NCBI RefSeq assembly: GCF_019929225.1
Contig: NZ_JAHZPA010000006.1
Coordinates: 63,084-127,083 of the forward strand
Source of the DNA: Streptococcus sanguinis
Lineage (GTDB): Bacteria; Bacillota; Bacilli; Lactobacillales; Streptococcaceae
Length of the DNA stretch: 64,000 nt
Direction: 5' to 3'
Position 1 is the stretch's first letter; every line of letters begins with the position of its first letter. The notes beneath the pieces were generated by a model. That model was not told the DNA's origin and made no database searches. It saw only the letters and a program-made list of their open reading frames with translations. Positions 40,849 to 51,064 of the stretch are shown one piece after another. A program made the translations under genes and the position numbers.

Positions 40849-40854
40849 ATTATA
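40849..40854 (-). promoter_or_regulatory. V-ATPase operon promoter (-10)
   Basis: The minus strand reads TGTTATAAT (extended -10), with TGACTG at 40872-40877 as a weak -35 and a 17-bp spacer. The leader to ntpF is about 115 bases. Otherwise 40730-41144 holds no gene. Confidence 0.65.
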
Positions 40855-41017
40855 ACATATTTTCAGAAAAACAGTCAGAGATTGCTAAACATCTATCTCA
40901 AACTGATAGGAAAAGCCGATATAGATTTGATTCATTTCAATACTTACAAATCAGTCTCAGCTGTACACTCTTGATAAGTTTCAGTCTTGCAAACGGTTTA
41001 TTTGTCTATAACTATGC

Positions 41018-41023
41018 TATAAT
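41018..41023 (+). promoter_or_regulatory. rpiR-type regulator promoter (-10)
   Basis: TGCTATAAT is an extended -10 with no clear -35. Upstream GCAAACGGTTTA (40989-41000) looks like a degenerate cre or LacI half-palindrome. Confidence 0.6.
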
Positions 41024-41144
41024 ATAAACAAATTCTAAGACAAATATAGAATAGCAGAAAAGTAAAAGTGGCTTCAAATGCACTTTCCAGCCAGAACAGC
41101 CCTTAAACTTTTACTAAACATTATCCCATGAAGAAAGTGATTTT

Positions 41145-41996
41145 ATGAGTCAGCAGAATATCTTGGCCATCATTGAGAGCCATCTTGACAAGATGACCGA
41201 CTTAGAACAGAGGATTGGTCACTATTTTTTGGATCCAAATAGTATTCAAGAGGATTTATCCTCTTTGCAAGTTGCCCAAACCTTGCACATTTCTCAAGCA
41301 GCCTTGACCCGTTTCGCCAAAAAATGCGGCTTTAAAGGTTATCGGGAATTTAGTTTTCAATATCTACAGGACCTACAAAAGGCGCAAACCGAGTCGGATA
41401 ATATGCAAAGCAGCTTATCCCGTCATGTCTTGTACAACTACAACCAAATCCACCAGCAGACAAAAGAACTGATAGATGAGGAAAAGCTGGAGCGAGTGGC
41501 TCAAATCATAGAAGAGGCGGACCGAGTTTATTTCTTTGGAACAGGGAGCTCAGGCTTAGTAGCACGTGATATGAAGCTGCGCTTCATGAGACTGGGAGTT
41601 GTTTGTGAAGCCCTAACTGACCAAGATGGCTTCGCTTGGACAACTAGTATTCTGGACAAGAACTGCCTCGTTATCGGATTTTCTCTATCCGGACAAACCC
41701 AGTCCATCATTGACAGCTTGATTGACGCTAAAAATATGGGAGCGAAAACCATCTTGGTGACAGGACAACCTGAAAAGATTCAAGAAGACTTCACTGAAGT
41801 CGTTCCTGTTGCCCTTCAAAGCAAGCCTGAGTTTATCCTGCGGATTTCCGCACAATTCCCCATGCTTCTCATGATCGATCTTATCTATGCCTTTTTCCTA
41901 GAGATTAACCGTGAAAAGAAAGAAAGAATCTTTAACAGCTATTGGGAGAATCAAAAACTAAATGGCTACTACCGCCGCAATACCCACAAACGATAA
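41145..41996 (+). CDS. RpiR/MurR-family regulator of sialic acid use
   Basis: A 283-residue RpiR protein. The N-terminal HTH_6 domain has VAQTLHISQAALTRFAKKCGFKGYREF. The SIS sugar-phosphate domain has VYFFGTGSSGLVARDMKLRFMRLG and CLVIGFSLSGQTQSIIDSL. Next to a nan operon, the likely ligand is a sialic acid breakdown product such as ManNAc-6-P or GlcNAc-6-P. In S. pneumoniae the homologous NanR activates nan genes; the sign of control here is unknown. Confidence 0.92.
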   Translation: MSQQNILAIIESHLDKMTDLEQRIGHYFLDPNSIQEDLSSLQVAQTLHISQAALTRFAKKCGFKGYREFSFQYLQDLQKAQTESDNMQSSLSRHVLYNYNQIHQQTKELIDEEKLERVAQIIEEADRVYFFGTGSSGLVARDMKLRFMRLGVVCEALTDQDGFAWTTSILDKNCLVIGFSLSGQTQSIIDSLIDAKNMGAKTILVTGQPEKIQEDFTEVVPVALQSKPEFILRISAQFPMLLMIDLIYAFFLEINREKKERIFNSYWENQKLNGYYRRNTHKR

Positions 41997-42027
41997 AAAC
42001 GAATCAGGATTTTCTGACTCGTTTTTC
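41996..42027 (+). terminator. rpiR-type gene terminator
   Basis: AAAACGA(A)TCAG / CTGA(C)TCGTTTTT arms around GATTTT. Confidence 0.85.
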
Positions 42028-42057
42028 TTTTTCGGTTCTAACTTTTTCCTCTTTCTT

Positions 42058-42387
42058 TCACAAGGGGAGGATTGACCCGTAGATTTCTAATTGGGGCTGA
42101 ACTTTTTCCATATGAAAGGCATCGTAGGCACACCACTTTTGATAAGTAGACTGATCCAGTTTGAGGCTACTAAGACCAATTAAAAAACTAGCACTTTTAT
42201 GGAAGCTTTCAAGAGCAATGAGAAGACGATTATCCAGAGCTTTGGTTTTCTCCAAACTCCTCAAAACTTCTGCTAAGCACTCGTAAAAGCGGATTTCATC
42301 ACTTGACCGAATTGTCTTCTTTTGAAAATCTTCCATCAAGGAACCTAGAAGCTGAGCAGCTTCCTGAATGAAACTTCTTTCTGTCAT
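42058..42387 (-). CDS. Small protein of the nan operon, unrecognised
   Basis: A 109-residue predicted helical, soluble protein with no motif I know (LLGSLMEDFQKKTIRSSDEI, CAYDAFHMEKVQPQLEIYG). It ends the nan operon, 45 bp after the kinase, partly inside a hairpin. A comparable small gene is found in some streptococcal nan loci. Function cannot be inferred. Confidence 0.65.
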   Translation of the reverse strand: MTERSFIQEAAQLLGSLMEDFQKKTIRSSDEIRFYECLAEVLRSLEKTKALDNRLLIALESFHKSASFLIGLSSLKLDQSTYQKWCAYDAFHMEKVQPQLEIYGSILPL

Positions 42388-42404
42388 TTGATTTTCCTCT
42401 TGAA

Positions 42405-42440
42405 AGACAAGGAACCTGAGAAAAATCTCAGGTTAAGCTT
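42405..42440 (-). terminator. Hairpin after ManNAc kinase
   Basis: AACCTGAG / CTCAGGTT around AAAAAT, extended by imperfect ACAAGG / CTTGT. The minus-strand tail is CCTTGTCTTTC, so it may be a partial terminator or attenuator before the small last gene. Confidence 0.6.
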
Positions 42441-43317
42441 GTCTATTTTTGAAATGATAGTAGGCTCCAAACATACCTGCAGTATTTTGATGATGAGCAA
42501 AGGCCAGTTTGGTTTTGTCAGCAATGCTTGGAACCAAAGCATCCTGCAAAGCCACCTGAATACGCGGCCTAAGAATAGCTTCTTGGCCCATAATGCCGCC
42601 TCCTAGAATAACAACTTCTGGATTAACAACATAGCAGATATTGGCAATTCCTTGACCTAGATAGCCAACCATGCGATCGATGCCCTCGATACAGAGTTTA
42701 TTGCCCTCAGTTGCTTCTTTGAAAATCCGACGGCCATTCCAATGTTCTGCGTCTTCTCCGTGTAGCTCAGCCACATAATTGACTAAAGCAGTTGTAGATG
42801 CCACATCCTGAAAGGCTCCGTCTGGTAGATGCAGATAACCGACCTCACAGGCAGAGTTACTAAAACCATGGAAGACTTGACCATCTACGACCAGACAGCC
42901 TCCAATACCTGTACCAATTGTCAAACAAAGAGCAATCTTGGCTCCCTTGCCACTGCCTGACATAGCCTCAGCCAGACCAGCACAGTTGACATCATTTTCA
43001 ATCTCACAAGGCAGGGAGAATTTTTCTTCCAGCACTTTTTTGAACTGAGTCCCAGCGTAATTCGGAATCTGTGGCCCGGCATAGAAAATTTCACCCTTGT
43101 CTGGATCCACCATACCAGCTGAAGAAATACAAATCCCAACCAGAGGTCCTTTTTCTAAATAGGCTGCAACAATCCCTTCAACCTTTTGCAAAATTCCCGG
43201 ACCGCCTTTGTGGGCCTCCGTCGGCATTTCATGTGCTTCCACCAAGGTTTCCGCCTCATTGATTAAGCCATACTTGATATTGGTGCCGCCAATATCAATA
43301 GCAACATAGTGTTTCAT
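42433..43317 (-). CDS. nanK: ROK-family N-acetylmannosamine kinase
   Basis: The 294 residues have the ROK ATP-binding motif DIGGTNIKYGL at the N-terminus, ENDVNCAGLAEA, TIGTGIGGCLVVDG and NPEVVILGGGIM. The usual zinc motif CxCGxxGC after EVGYLHL is absent (PDGAFQDVASTT), a known variation in Gram-positive sugar kinases. By position after the lyase it should phosphorylate ManNAc for NanE. It follows the lyase by 33 bp. Confidence 0.88.
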   Translation of the reverse strand: MKHYVAIDIGGTNIKYGLINEAETLVEAHEMPTEAHKGGPGILQKVEGIVAAYLEKGPLVGICISSAGMVDPDKGEIFYAGPQIPNYAGTQFKKVLEEKFSLPCEIENDVNCAGLAEAMSGSGKGAKIALCLTIGTGIGGCLVVDGQVFHGFSNSACEVGYLHLPDGAFQDVASTTALVNYVAELHGEDAEHWNGRRIFKEATEGNKLCIEGIDRMVGYLGQGIANICYVVNPEVVILGGGIMGQEAILRPRIQVALQDALVPSIADKTKLAFAHHQNTAGMFGAYYHFKNRQA

Positions 43318-43350
43318 AGCACACCTTCTCTCTAGTGTTTATCCTGTTGC

Positions 43351-44268
43351 TTATAAAAATTGCTCCTTGGTTTGTCTAATCAACTGAGCTGCTTCTTCCA
43401 CAATCGGCCGATCTTCTTCAGTCACTGGCGTCAGAGGTGAACGGACAGATCCGATGGTCAAGCCTTCATTAATTTCCAAAACACCCTTAATAACAGCGTA
43501 CATATTGCCATGGGCGCTGGTTAATTTTCCAATGATTGCATTTATTGCATATTGCAACTCTTTAGCCCGTTCCAATTCCTTGTCAGCAATCAGTTGATTG
43601 AGTTTTAGGAAGAGCTCTGGCATAGATCCGTATGTACCACCAATACCGGCTCCAGCACCCATAAGACGGCCACCTAAGAATTGCTCATCTGGACCATTAA
43701 AGACTACATGATCTTCTCCCCCAAGAGCTACAAAGGTCTGAATATCCTGCACCGGCATTGAAGAGTTCTTCACACCGATCACGCGCTCATTCTTGAGCAT
43801 TTCCTTGTAAAGGCTAGGAGTTAAGGCTACACCAGCCAGCTGAGGGATATTGTAAATCACGAAATCAGTATTAGGCGCCGCCGCACTAATGTCATTCCAA
43901 TATTGGGCAACCGAATACTCTGGCAAACGGAAATAAATCGGCGGAATAGCCGCAATAGCATCGACTCCCAAACTTTCCGCATGACGAGCCAGCTCCACGC
44001 TGTCTTTAGTATTGTTGCAAGCCACATGGGCAATGATAGTCAGACGCCCCTTAGCAACTTTCATCACTTCTTCTAGAACTCGTTTTCGGTCTTCTACACT
44101 CAGATAGATACACTCGCCCGAAGAACCGTTGACATAAAGACCTTGCACGCCCTTGGCGATGAAATATTCCACTAAAGCACGAGTCCGCTCCGGGCTGATT
44201 TCACCTTCCTCGTCATAGCAGGCGTAGAAAGCAGGAATGACACCTTGGTATTTGGTCATATTTTTCAT
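43351..44268 (-). CDS. nanA: N-acetylneuraminate lyase
   Basis: A 305-residue DapA-superfamily aldolase. GSSGECIYLS binds the substrate carboxylate, IYNIP carries the catalytic Tyr and VIGVKNSSMPVQD the Schiff-base Lys. It splits Neu5Ac into ManNAc and pyruvate. The start is taken at M1, which has GGAG ten bases upstream; Met4 is an alternative. It should not be confused with sialidase NanA, which is not encoded here. Confidence 0.94.
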   Translation of the reverse strand: MKNMTKYQGVIPAFYACYDEEGEISPERTRALVEYFIAKGVQGLYVNGSSGECIYLSVEDRKRVLEEVMKVAKGRLTIIAHVACNNTKDSVELARHAESLGVDAIAAIPPIYFRLPEYSVAQYWNDISAAAPNTDFVIYNIPQLAGVALTPSLYKEMLKNERVIGVKNSSMPVQDIQTFVALGGEDHVVFNGPDEQFLGGRLMGAGAGIGGTYGSMPELFLKLNQLIADKELERAKELQYAINAIIGKLTSAHGNMYAVIKGVLEINEGLTIGSVRSPLTPVTEEDRPIVEEAAQLIRQTKEQFL

Positions 44269-44302
44269 TTTCTTTTATCTCCAAATCTAGAATTTCTATA
44301 AA

Positions 44303-44953
44303 TTAAGGCTTTTCGTATTTGGCAAAAATCTTCTCTAAAACAGTAATTTGCGTGAAGGCCAATCCAGCAAAACCGATTAAAACAAAGAGCGATAACCCTA
44401 GTAAAAGTAGAAGTCCTGAACTAAGAAGCACTGTCAAAATAGCTACTAGAATAGCTATCATCAGGAAAAACCAAGGAAAGTTAAGACTGAGCAAAACTAG
44501 ACTAGTCTGTAACCCACCTATAAGAGACTGCTCAAATCGGCCAGCCAGTGGATAAACACACAGAAAAAGCGCTGTTGTAAAGATAAGAAGAGCAAAGCAG
44601 GCAACTTTCAGTATTTGAAAAGGTAGAGCCTCCTGACCCCAGATAAGAAGAAGGTCAAAAATACTGATAGCAGACAGCATCAGCTCCAGCAGGCCCAACT
44701 TGAAGCCCAACTGCCAATTTTCTCGGAAGGCCTTGATATAGACAGCCGTTACTTTTACACGACGACCGCCTTTGATCTCAAAAAGAGTTTGATAGAGGCT
44801 TAGCTTCGCAATACCGATGGTTAGAAGAGGCAGAGATGTCAGCAGAAAAAGCAAGTTTACTGTCGCTAAATCAAGGATTTTCTCACAAATCTGCATAAAG
44901 AAATTATCCGTATCAAAAATAGTCTCTATCAATCGGGCACCTCTTTTATCCAT
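44303..44953 (-). CDS. DUF624 (YesL-like) membrane protein
   Basis: The start MDKRGARLIETIF has AAAGGAGG upstream, giving 216 residues with five to six hydrophobic segments. The N-terminal LLFLLTSLPLLTIGIAKLSLYQTL is typical of YesL/DUF624 proteins, which occur beside carbohydrate ABC transporters. The function is not known; a helper or regulatory role in uptake is inferred. Confidence 0.85.
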   Translation of the reverse strand: MDKRGARLIETIFDTDNFFMQICEKILDLATVNLLFLLTSLPLLTIGIAKLSLYQTLFEIKGGRRVKVTAVYIKAFRENWQLGFKLGLLELMLSAISIFDLLLIWGQEALPFQILKVACFALLIFTTALFLCVYPLAGRFEQSLIGGLQTSLVLLSLNFPWFFLMIAILVAILTVLLSSGLLLLLGLSLFVLIGFAGLAFTQITVLEKIFAKYEKP

Positions 44954-44974
44954 TGCTAGCCTCCTTTTCAAATA

Positions 44975-45427
44975 TTAATCCAACAAAACTTTAAATACAC
45001 ACTTTTTAACTGTCTCTTCTCTGCCAGCAAATTGATTAGGCTGGTGGGCTTCTTCTGGCAAAAAAGCAGCAAAATTTAAACCGTCTAACAAGAGCGGATA
45101 AGTCTGTTCGCAAACAACAAAACCAATATCTCGCCCTTCATCATAGGCTTCCTGAAGTTCTCTAATCTGACAGCCATATTGGATTAGTTCATGCCCTTCC
45201 AAAAGAAAGTGCAGGTCCAAGTATCTCTGGTGAAATTCAAAGCTTTCCTCTTGCTGTTGACTAAGAGTATTTTCCTGCAAAAAGAAGAAGACCCTATCAC
45301 CATCTACTTCATAGCGCCCTGAATTTAGATTAGATACATCGTGACTCAGGAGATAATCAATAGCTGTATCGATATTTTTGTGAATCCCTCGATAGCGAAC
45401 GAGATTCTCTAATTGATCAAAAATCAT
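44975..45427 (-). CDS. YhcH/YjgK/YiaL family protein
   Basis: A 150-residue cupin-fold DUF386 protein: RYEVDGDRVFFFLQENTL, HQRYLDLHFLLEGHELIQYG and AAFLPEEAHQPN, where the His and Glu residues form the metal site. The YhcH family is tied to sialic acid catabolism and is proposed to act on sugar anomers. It overlaps nothing but lies four bases after the permease gene, clearly in the operon. Confidence 0.9.
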   Translation of the reverse strand: MIFDQLENLVRYRGIHKNIDTAIDYLLSHDVSNLNSGRYEVDGDRVFFFLQENTLSQQQEESFEFHQRYLDLHFLLEGHELIQYGCQIRELQEAYDEGRDIGFVVCEQTYPLLLDGLNFAAFLPEEAHQPNQFAGREETVKKCVFKVLLD

Positions 45428-45431
45428 ATTT

Positions 45432-46262
45432 CTATCCCTTAACAGCTCCCATCGTGATTCCTTGTGTGAAGGATTTTTGGAAGATGAGGAAGACTGCTAC
45501 AATTGGCACTGCAGCCAAAGCTGCTCCAGCCATAATGAGGCCATAGTTGGTTGCCATTTCAGCCTGCATGGTCGCAACCCCGAGAGAAATCGTCAAATTC
45601 TGCCTGGATGTCAACATAACCAGCTGCATAAAGTAGTCGTTCCAAGTATTGATAAATGTGAAAATAGCTAGAGCCGCAAAACCTGGTTTGACAATAGGGA
45701 AAGCAACACTCCAGAAAGTCCGGATTTCGCCACAACCGTCGATTTTAGCAGACTCAAGAAGCTCTGTCGGGATGTTTTCACTGAACTGCTTCATTAGAAA
45801 AACTCCGAAAGGCCAGCCAACCAACGGTAAGATTACTGCAGCCAAGGTATCGTGAATTCCCATGAAATTAACAATACGCACTAGTGGTACCAGTACTACT
45901 TGCTTAGGCAAAGCCATGGCCGCAATGAAGATGGCAAAAAGAATCCGTTGACCATAGAACCGCTTCTTAGCCAAAACATATCCTGCCAAAGAAGACGTGG
46001 CGCAGACCAGAAACATGGTCGCAAGCGAAATGAAAACACTATTCCACATCCATTGCATGGCTGGATTTTGCACCATCAATTGCTGGAAGTTTTCAACCGT
46101 TGGCATTTTTGGCCACCATTCTGGCGGAATGACGATCGTTGCTGGTTGAGACTTGAAAGCTCCTGTCAAAATCCAATAGAAAGGAAAGACAAAGAGGATG
46201 GTTAATATGGCCAGAACAAAGCCTGATACCACCTTAAAAACATTCATTTTTTTAGTTTGCAT
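45432..46262 (-). CDS. satC: Sialic acid ABC transporter permease (MalG-type)
   Basis: A 276-residue permease with six membrane segments and the EAA loop ESAKIDGCGEIRTFWSVAFPIVKPG near residues 176-200. It belongs to the CUT1 family. It pairs with the permease encoded just upstream, and its position fits the pneumococcal SatABC sialic acid transporter. Confidence 0.92.
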   Translation of the reverse strand: MQTKKMNVFKVVSGFVLAILTILFVFPFYWILTGAFKSQPATIVIPPEWWPKMPTVENFQQLMVQNPAMQWMWNSVFISLATMFLVCATSSLAGYVLAKKRFYGQRILFAIFIAAMALPKQVVLVPLVRIVNFMGIHDTLAAVILPLVGWPFGVFLMKQFSENIPTELLESAKIDGCGEIRTFWSVAFPIVKPGFAALAIFTFINTWNDYFMQLVMLTSRQNLTISLGVATMQAEMATNYGLIMAGAALAAVPIVAVFLIFQKSFTQGITMGAVKG

Positions 46263-46278
46263 CTTCTTTCTCCTTTCT

Positions 46279-47166
46279 CTAGTATTCTACATCGTTTCCA
46301 AGAATCTTGAATTGGGCAAAGCTGATGATGGCAATCATGACTGCTAAAAAGACTCCCATGGTATTAGCATAGCCGTATTCAGATAACTTGAAGGCTTTTT
46401 CATACAGATAGTACATGAGCGTACTGGTTGAGTAATTAGGTCCGCCTGATGTCAAGAGCTGAATCAAGGCAAAACACTGGAATGAGTTAATCGTAGTAAT
46501 GATAGCAATGTAAAGGGTTGTTGGAAGCAGGCTAGGCCATTTAATCTTCCAGAAGACTTGCATTTCTGTTGCACCATCCACTCGCGCAGCCTCAACTAGA
46601 GAATTGTCAATGTTTCCCATAGCTGCGATATAGAGAATGATAGGTTGGCCCACAGAAGTTGTTAAGAGAATAATGATAATCGCTAGCAATGCCCAATGTT
46701 TATCCCCAAGCCAAGAAATATTTTGATTGATGACATGGCCTGACTTCAAAACAAAGTTCAAAATACCAGACAGCGGATCGTAGATCCATTTCCATACGAC
46801 CGTCACAGCTACGCTCCCTGTAACAACTGGCAGGAAGAATACAAAACGGTAAAAGGAACGAGAGACAGCATTCATCTCATAAGTCTGCGAAGCCACAAAC
46901 AAAGAGAAGAGAACTACAATCGGCACAGAGCCGACCACGATAATGACCGTATTAATCAGCGATTTCATAAAGACCGGATCTTTAAACATCCGAATATAAT
47001 TATCAAATCCGACAAAAGTAAAGGAGGTCATCGTATAGTTAAAAAAACTAGTAACAAAACCCATAATCATAGGTGCCAAGACAAATACCGTGAAAAATAT
47101 CAGTATTGGAGCTAAAAACGCGTATGATACTAGGGTTTCTTTCATTCTGATTTTATTGACTTTCAC
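46279..47166 (-). CDS. satB: Sialic acid ABC transporter permease (MalF-type)
   Basis: The start is set at GTG (VKVNKIRM), nine bases after GAGGGG, giving 295 residues; a TTG seven codons earlier overlaps that SD. It has six membrane segments and the EAA loop EAARVDGATEMQVFWKIKWP. It forms the channel with the MalG-type partner. Confidence 0.9.
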   Translation of the reverse strand: MKVNKIRMKETLVSYAFLAPILIFFTVFVLAPMIMGFVTSFFNYTMTSFTFVGFDNYIRMFKDPVFMKSLINTVIIVVGSVPIVVLFSLFVASQTYEMNAVSRSFYRFVFFLPVVTGSVAVTVVWKWIYDPLSGILNFVLKSGHVINQNISWLGDKHWALLAIIIILLTTSVGQPIILYIAAMGNIDNSLVEAARVDGATEMQVFWKIKWPSLLPTTLYIAIITTINSFQCFALIQLLTSGGPNYSTSTLMYYLYEKAFKLSEYGYANTMGVFLAVMIAIISFAQFKILGNDVEY

Positions 47167-47200
47167 AATGAGGTACCCCTCTTTCAAGATTTTCTAACAA

Positions 47201-47251
47201 AATCCCCCTTTTTCTACTTCTAGAAACCGTCAACAGAAAAAGGGGAGGATT
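47201..47251 (-). promoter_or_regulatory. Large intercistronic hairpin between binding protein and permease
   Basis: AATCC(C)CCCTTTTTCT (47201-47215) and AGAAAAAGGGG(A)GGATT (47235-47251) pair almost perfectly around 19 bases. It follows the binding-protein stop by 10 bp. Such structures commonly make the binding protein more abundant than the membrane subunits by partial termination or 3'-end protection. Confidence 0.7.
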
Positions 47252-47261
47252 TCACATTTGC

Positions 47262-48593
<1,332 letters not shown>

Positions 48594-48808
48594 TTAAAAA
48601 TGAATTTCTCTTGAATCTAGTCCTTTTCTTTACAAAAACTGAGAGACTTATCTGCCTTTGTTTTTCCAGTTTCAAGTAAGGATTGGACCTGGTGACAGAC
48701 ATGGACCTGTTAGTCCTTCTTGTTTTACTGCTTCTTCAGAACAGTAAATAATCATTTTTAGAACCTTAACTCGATAAATTCACTCCCTTTTAATAATTCT
48801 CTTTTTAA

Positions 48809-48822
48809 AGATAGCGTTTTCA
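48809..48822 (-). promoter_or_regulatory. Possible cre site before satA
   Basis: The minus strand reads TGAAAACGCTATCT, one mismatch from the CcpA consensus TGWAANCGNTNWCA. It lies in the 257-bp ABC ATPase-satA gap, so satA may have a second, CcpA-controlled promoter, but I could not identify the -35/-10. The gap also repeats GGACCTG near 48687 and 48704. Confidence 0.5.
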
Positions 48823-48838
48823 TTTTTATTTAAAATTC

Positions 48839-49975
48839 TTAGATTTTGATTCTCTCCTGACTATCAAAATCAAATATATGAGCCTTAGGCATCTTAAAGG
48901 TAAAGCGAATCTTAGAGCCAGGCTCCAAATAGTTAGAAGCTTCCACTTTGGCTGAAAATTCTTGTACACCAGCCTTACAATAGAGAACAGACTCACTGCC
49001 TAGCAACTCAGAAACGGTGACTTCAGCATCTACAGTGCTATCTGGAAAAGTATCTTCTACTATCAACTCAGCCGAGATATCCTCTGGTCGAATGCCCAGT
49101 ATCACTTTCTTTCCTTGATAGCCTTTTTCTTCTAGGATTTTACGCTGACCGTCTGGGAGTCCAACAGCAAAGCCTTGTCCATCTGTAAGCTGATTACCCT
49201 CTAAGTTCACTTCAAAGAAATTCATGGCTGGACTGCCGATAAAACCTGCCACAAATTTATTAGCTGGTTCGTTATAAAGTTCCTGCGGCGTACCGATTTG
49301 CTCGATTCGACCGATAGTACCTGTTCCTGCTTCATTCTTAGTAGCTGACATGATAACGATGCGGTCAGCCAAGGTCATGGCCTCGGTCTGGTCGTGGGTT
49401 ACATAGATTGTCGTCGCTCCGATACGGCGGTGAATTTTTGCGATTTCTGCCCGCATGGACACGCGCAGTTTAGCATCCAAGTTAGACAAGGGCTCATCCA
49501 TAAGGAAGACTTTGGCATCACGAACAATCGCCCGCCCCATAGCTACACGCTGACGCTGACCACCAGATAAGTCGGCCGGTTTACGATCCAGCAGCTCTTT
49601 CAGCCCAAGGATTTCCGCCGCTTCCTGGACTCTTTTGTCAATATCAGCCTTGTCATACTTGCGAAGCTTAAGTCCGAATGCCATATTGTCATAAACAGTC
49701 ATGTGAGGATAAAGGGCATAATTTTGGAAAACCATGGCGATATCCCGATCTTTAGGAGCAATGTCATTGACAAGATTTTGATCAATATAGAGCTCCCCTT
49801 CTGTGATATCCTCAAGTCCTGCAATCATCCGCAAGGTTGTTGATTTTCCGCAACCGGAAGGTCCTACAAAAACGATAAACTCCTTATCCTTAATATCCAA
49901 ATCAAAATTTTCAACAGAGTAAAAATCACTATTAGGATATTTTTTATATAGTTTATTTAGTGTTAAGGTTGTCAT
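48839..49975 (-). CDS. MsmK/UgpC-family ABC transporter ATPase
   Basis: A 378-residue sugar ABC ATPase: Walker A GPSGCGKST near 38-46, Q-loop MVFQNYALYPHM, signature LSGGQRQRVAMGRAI, Walker B VFLMDEPLSNLDAKLR and a C-terminal TOBE regulatory domain (LGIRPEDISAEL). In S. pneumoniae the sialic acid transporter borrows MsmK encoded elsewhere; here an ATPase is built into the operon between nanE and satA. It may still serve other sugar ABC systems. Confidence 0.95.
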   Translation of the reverse strand: MTTLTLNKLYKKYPNSDFYSVENFDLDIKDKEFIVFVGPSGCGKSTTLRMIAGLEDITEGELYIDQNLVNDIAPKDRDIAMVFQNYALYPHMTVYDNMAFGLKLRKYDKADIDKRVQEAAEILGLKELLDRKPADLSGGQRQRVAMGRAIVRDAKVFLMDEPLSNLDAKLRVSMRAEIAKIHRRIGATTIYVTHDQTEAMTLADRIVIMSATKNEAGTGTIGRIEQIGTPQELYNEPANKFVAGFIGSPAMNFFEVNLEGNQLTDGQGFAVGLPDGQRKILEEKGYQGKKVILGIRPEDISAELIVEDTFPDSTVDAEVTVSELLGSESVLYCKAGVQEFSAKVEASNYLEPGSKIRFTFKMPKAHIFDFDSQERIKI

Positions 49976-49988
49976 TCATCTACCTCAC

Positions 49989-50687
49989 TTATTTTAATCC
50001 TGCAACAAAGCGCTCTGTAATTTCTTTAGGGCGAGTAATGGCTCCGCCGACAACGATGCCTCTTACACCCAAATCATGTATCTGCTTGGCTTGACTTGGA
50101 TAATGAATCTTTCCTTCAGCGATGACGTCAAAGCCTGCTTGGCACAAGCGGCGGATGAGCTCAATGTCCGGTCCGTCAACCTTAGGGCTGTAGGAAGTGT
50201 AGCCCGACAAGGTCGTGCCGACAAAGTCTACACCAGCTTCTACAGCAGCAGCAGCTTCCTCATAGGTACTGATATCTGCCATCAATAGCTGATGAGGATA
50301 CTTGGACTTGACCTGCTTGATGAAATCCGCAACTGTCAAGCCATCATGGCGCTCCCGCTTGGTACAGTCCAGAGCAATGACTTCAATATCCAGAGCAGCC
50401 AACTCATCCACTTCCCGCATGGTAGCCGTGATAAAAGGCTCTTGTGGCGGATAGTCGCGTTTGATAATTCCGATGATGGGCAGAGAAGTTACTTCCTTAA
50501 TCTCCCGAATATCGCGAACGCTATTAGCTCGAATACCGACAGCACCGCCTTGCTCAGCAGCCTTGACCAAGAGAGGAATGACTCCTCCAGCTTCCGTATA
50601 AAGCGGCTCCTGGGGCAAGGCTTGACAAGAAACAATGATGCCGTCTTTAATCTTGGCTATCAAGTCATCTTTTAAAATCTGTGACAT
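49989..50687 (-). CDS. nanE: N-acetylmannosamine-6-phosphate 2-epimerase
   Basis: A 232-residue TIM-barrel Nan[14 protein letters not shown] and [13 protein letters not shown] at the start, IGIIKRDYP with the catalytic Lys, [23 protein letters not shown] and [13 protein letters not shown] carry the family motifs. It converts ManNAc-6-P to GlcNAc-6-P. It is the first gene of the operon, 14 bases ahead of the ATPase. nagA and nagB, needed next, are not in this window. Confidence 0.95.
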   Translation of the reverse strand: MSQILKDDLIAKIKDGIIVSCQALPQEPLYTEAGGVIPLLVKAAEQGGAVGIRANSVRDIREIKEVTSLPIIGIIKRDYPPQEPFITATMREVDELAALDIEVIALDCTKRERHDGLTVADFIKQVKSKYPHQLLMADISTYEEAAAAVEAGVDFVGTTLSGYTSYSPKVDGPDIELIRRLCQAGFDVIAEGKIHYPSQAKQIHDLGVRGIVVGGAITRPKEITERFVAGLK

Positions 50688-50840
50688 GAATATACAATCT
50701 CCTTTCGTATGACATCGGTCTGATCAGATAGTCTAACAACTATCTCGGACCTCAGGTAGAGCAGGGAAGAAGGCCGCAAACAAATATTTTTACTTCCTTA
50801 TCCTAGACTCCATTTTTTAACTCGAGTATTTCATAATGTT

Positions 50841-50869
50841 ATTATAAATAATTTTTAAAGCGCTTTCAA
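50841..50869 (-). promoter_or_regulatory. nan operon promoter with overlapping cre
   Basis: On the minus strand TTGAAA (50864-50869), 17 bp, TATAAT (50841-50846). The cre-like TTAAAGCGCTTTCA read on plus (50855-50868; TGAAAGCGCTTTAA on minus) overlaps the -35, a position for CcpA repression. Confidence 0.85.
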
Positions 50870-50919
50870 TATTGTTTGGAATTTAGATTTTAGTTTCCGA
50901 ATTTTCCAGAAAAACAGAA

Positions 50920-50943
50920 ATTCCTGAAAGTACTTTCAGGAAT
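50920..50943. promoter_or_regulatory. 24-bp perfect palindrome upstream of the nan promoter
   Basis: ATTCCTGAAAGTACTTTCAGGAAT is a perfect 24-bp palindrome about 50 bp upstream of the -35. It could be the binding site of the RpiR-type regulator or a further CcpA-like site. There is no loop, so a terminator is unlikely. The rest of 50688-51064 holds no gene. Confidence 0.6.
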
Positions 50944-51020
50944 CCGTTTTGTAGAAAAGTCAATGAAAGAGCGAGCAAACTTCTAAAAAGATTCTCATTT
51001 CTATACTCCCTCAGGCAAGT

Positions 51021-51048
51021 AAAAAGGGCTAGACAAAGGCCTAGCCCC
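51021..51048 (-). terminator. Terminator of the esterase gene
   Basis: GGGCTAG / CTAGCCC around GCCTTTGT on the minus strand, followed by TTTTTAC. Confidence 0.88.
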
Positions 51049-51064
51049 AAAGGGGGGACGAATA

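Noticed and set aside
48660..48720. GGACCTG repeat as a T-box or riboswitch
   Set aside because: Only partial pairing and no conserved T-box or riboswitch core; upstream gene is not amino-acid related.
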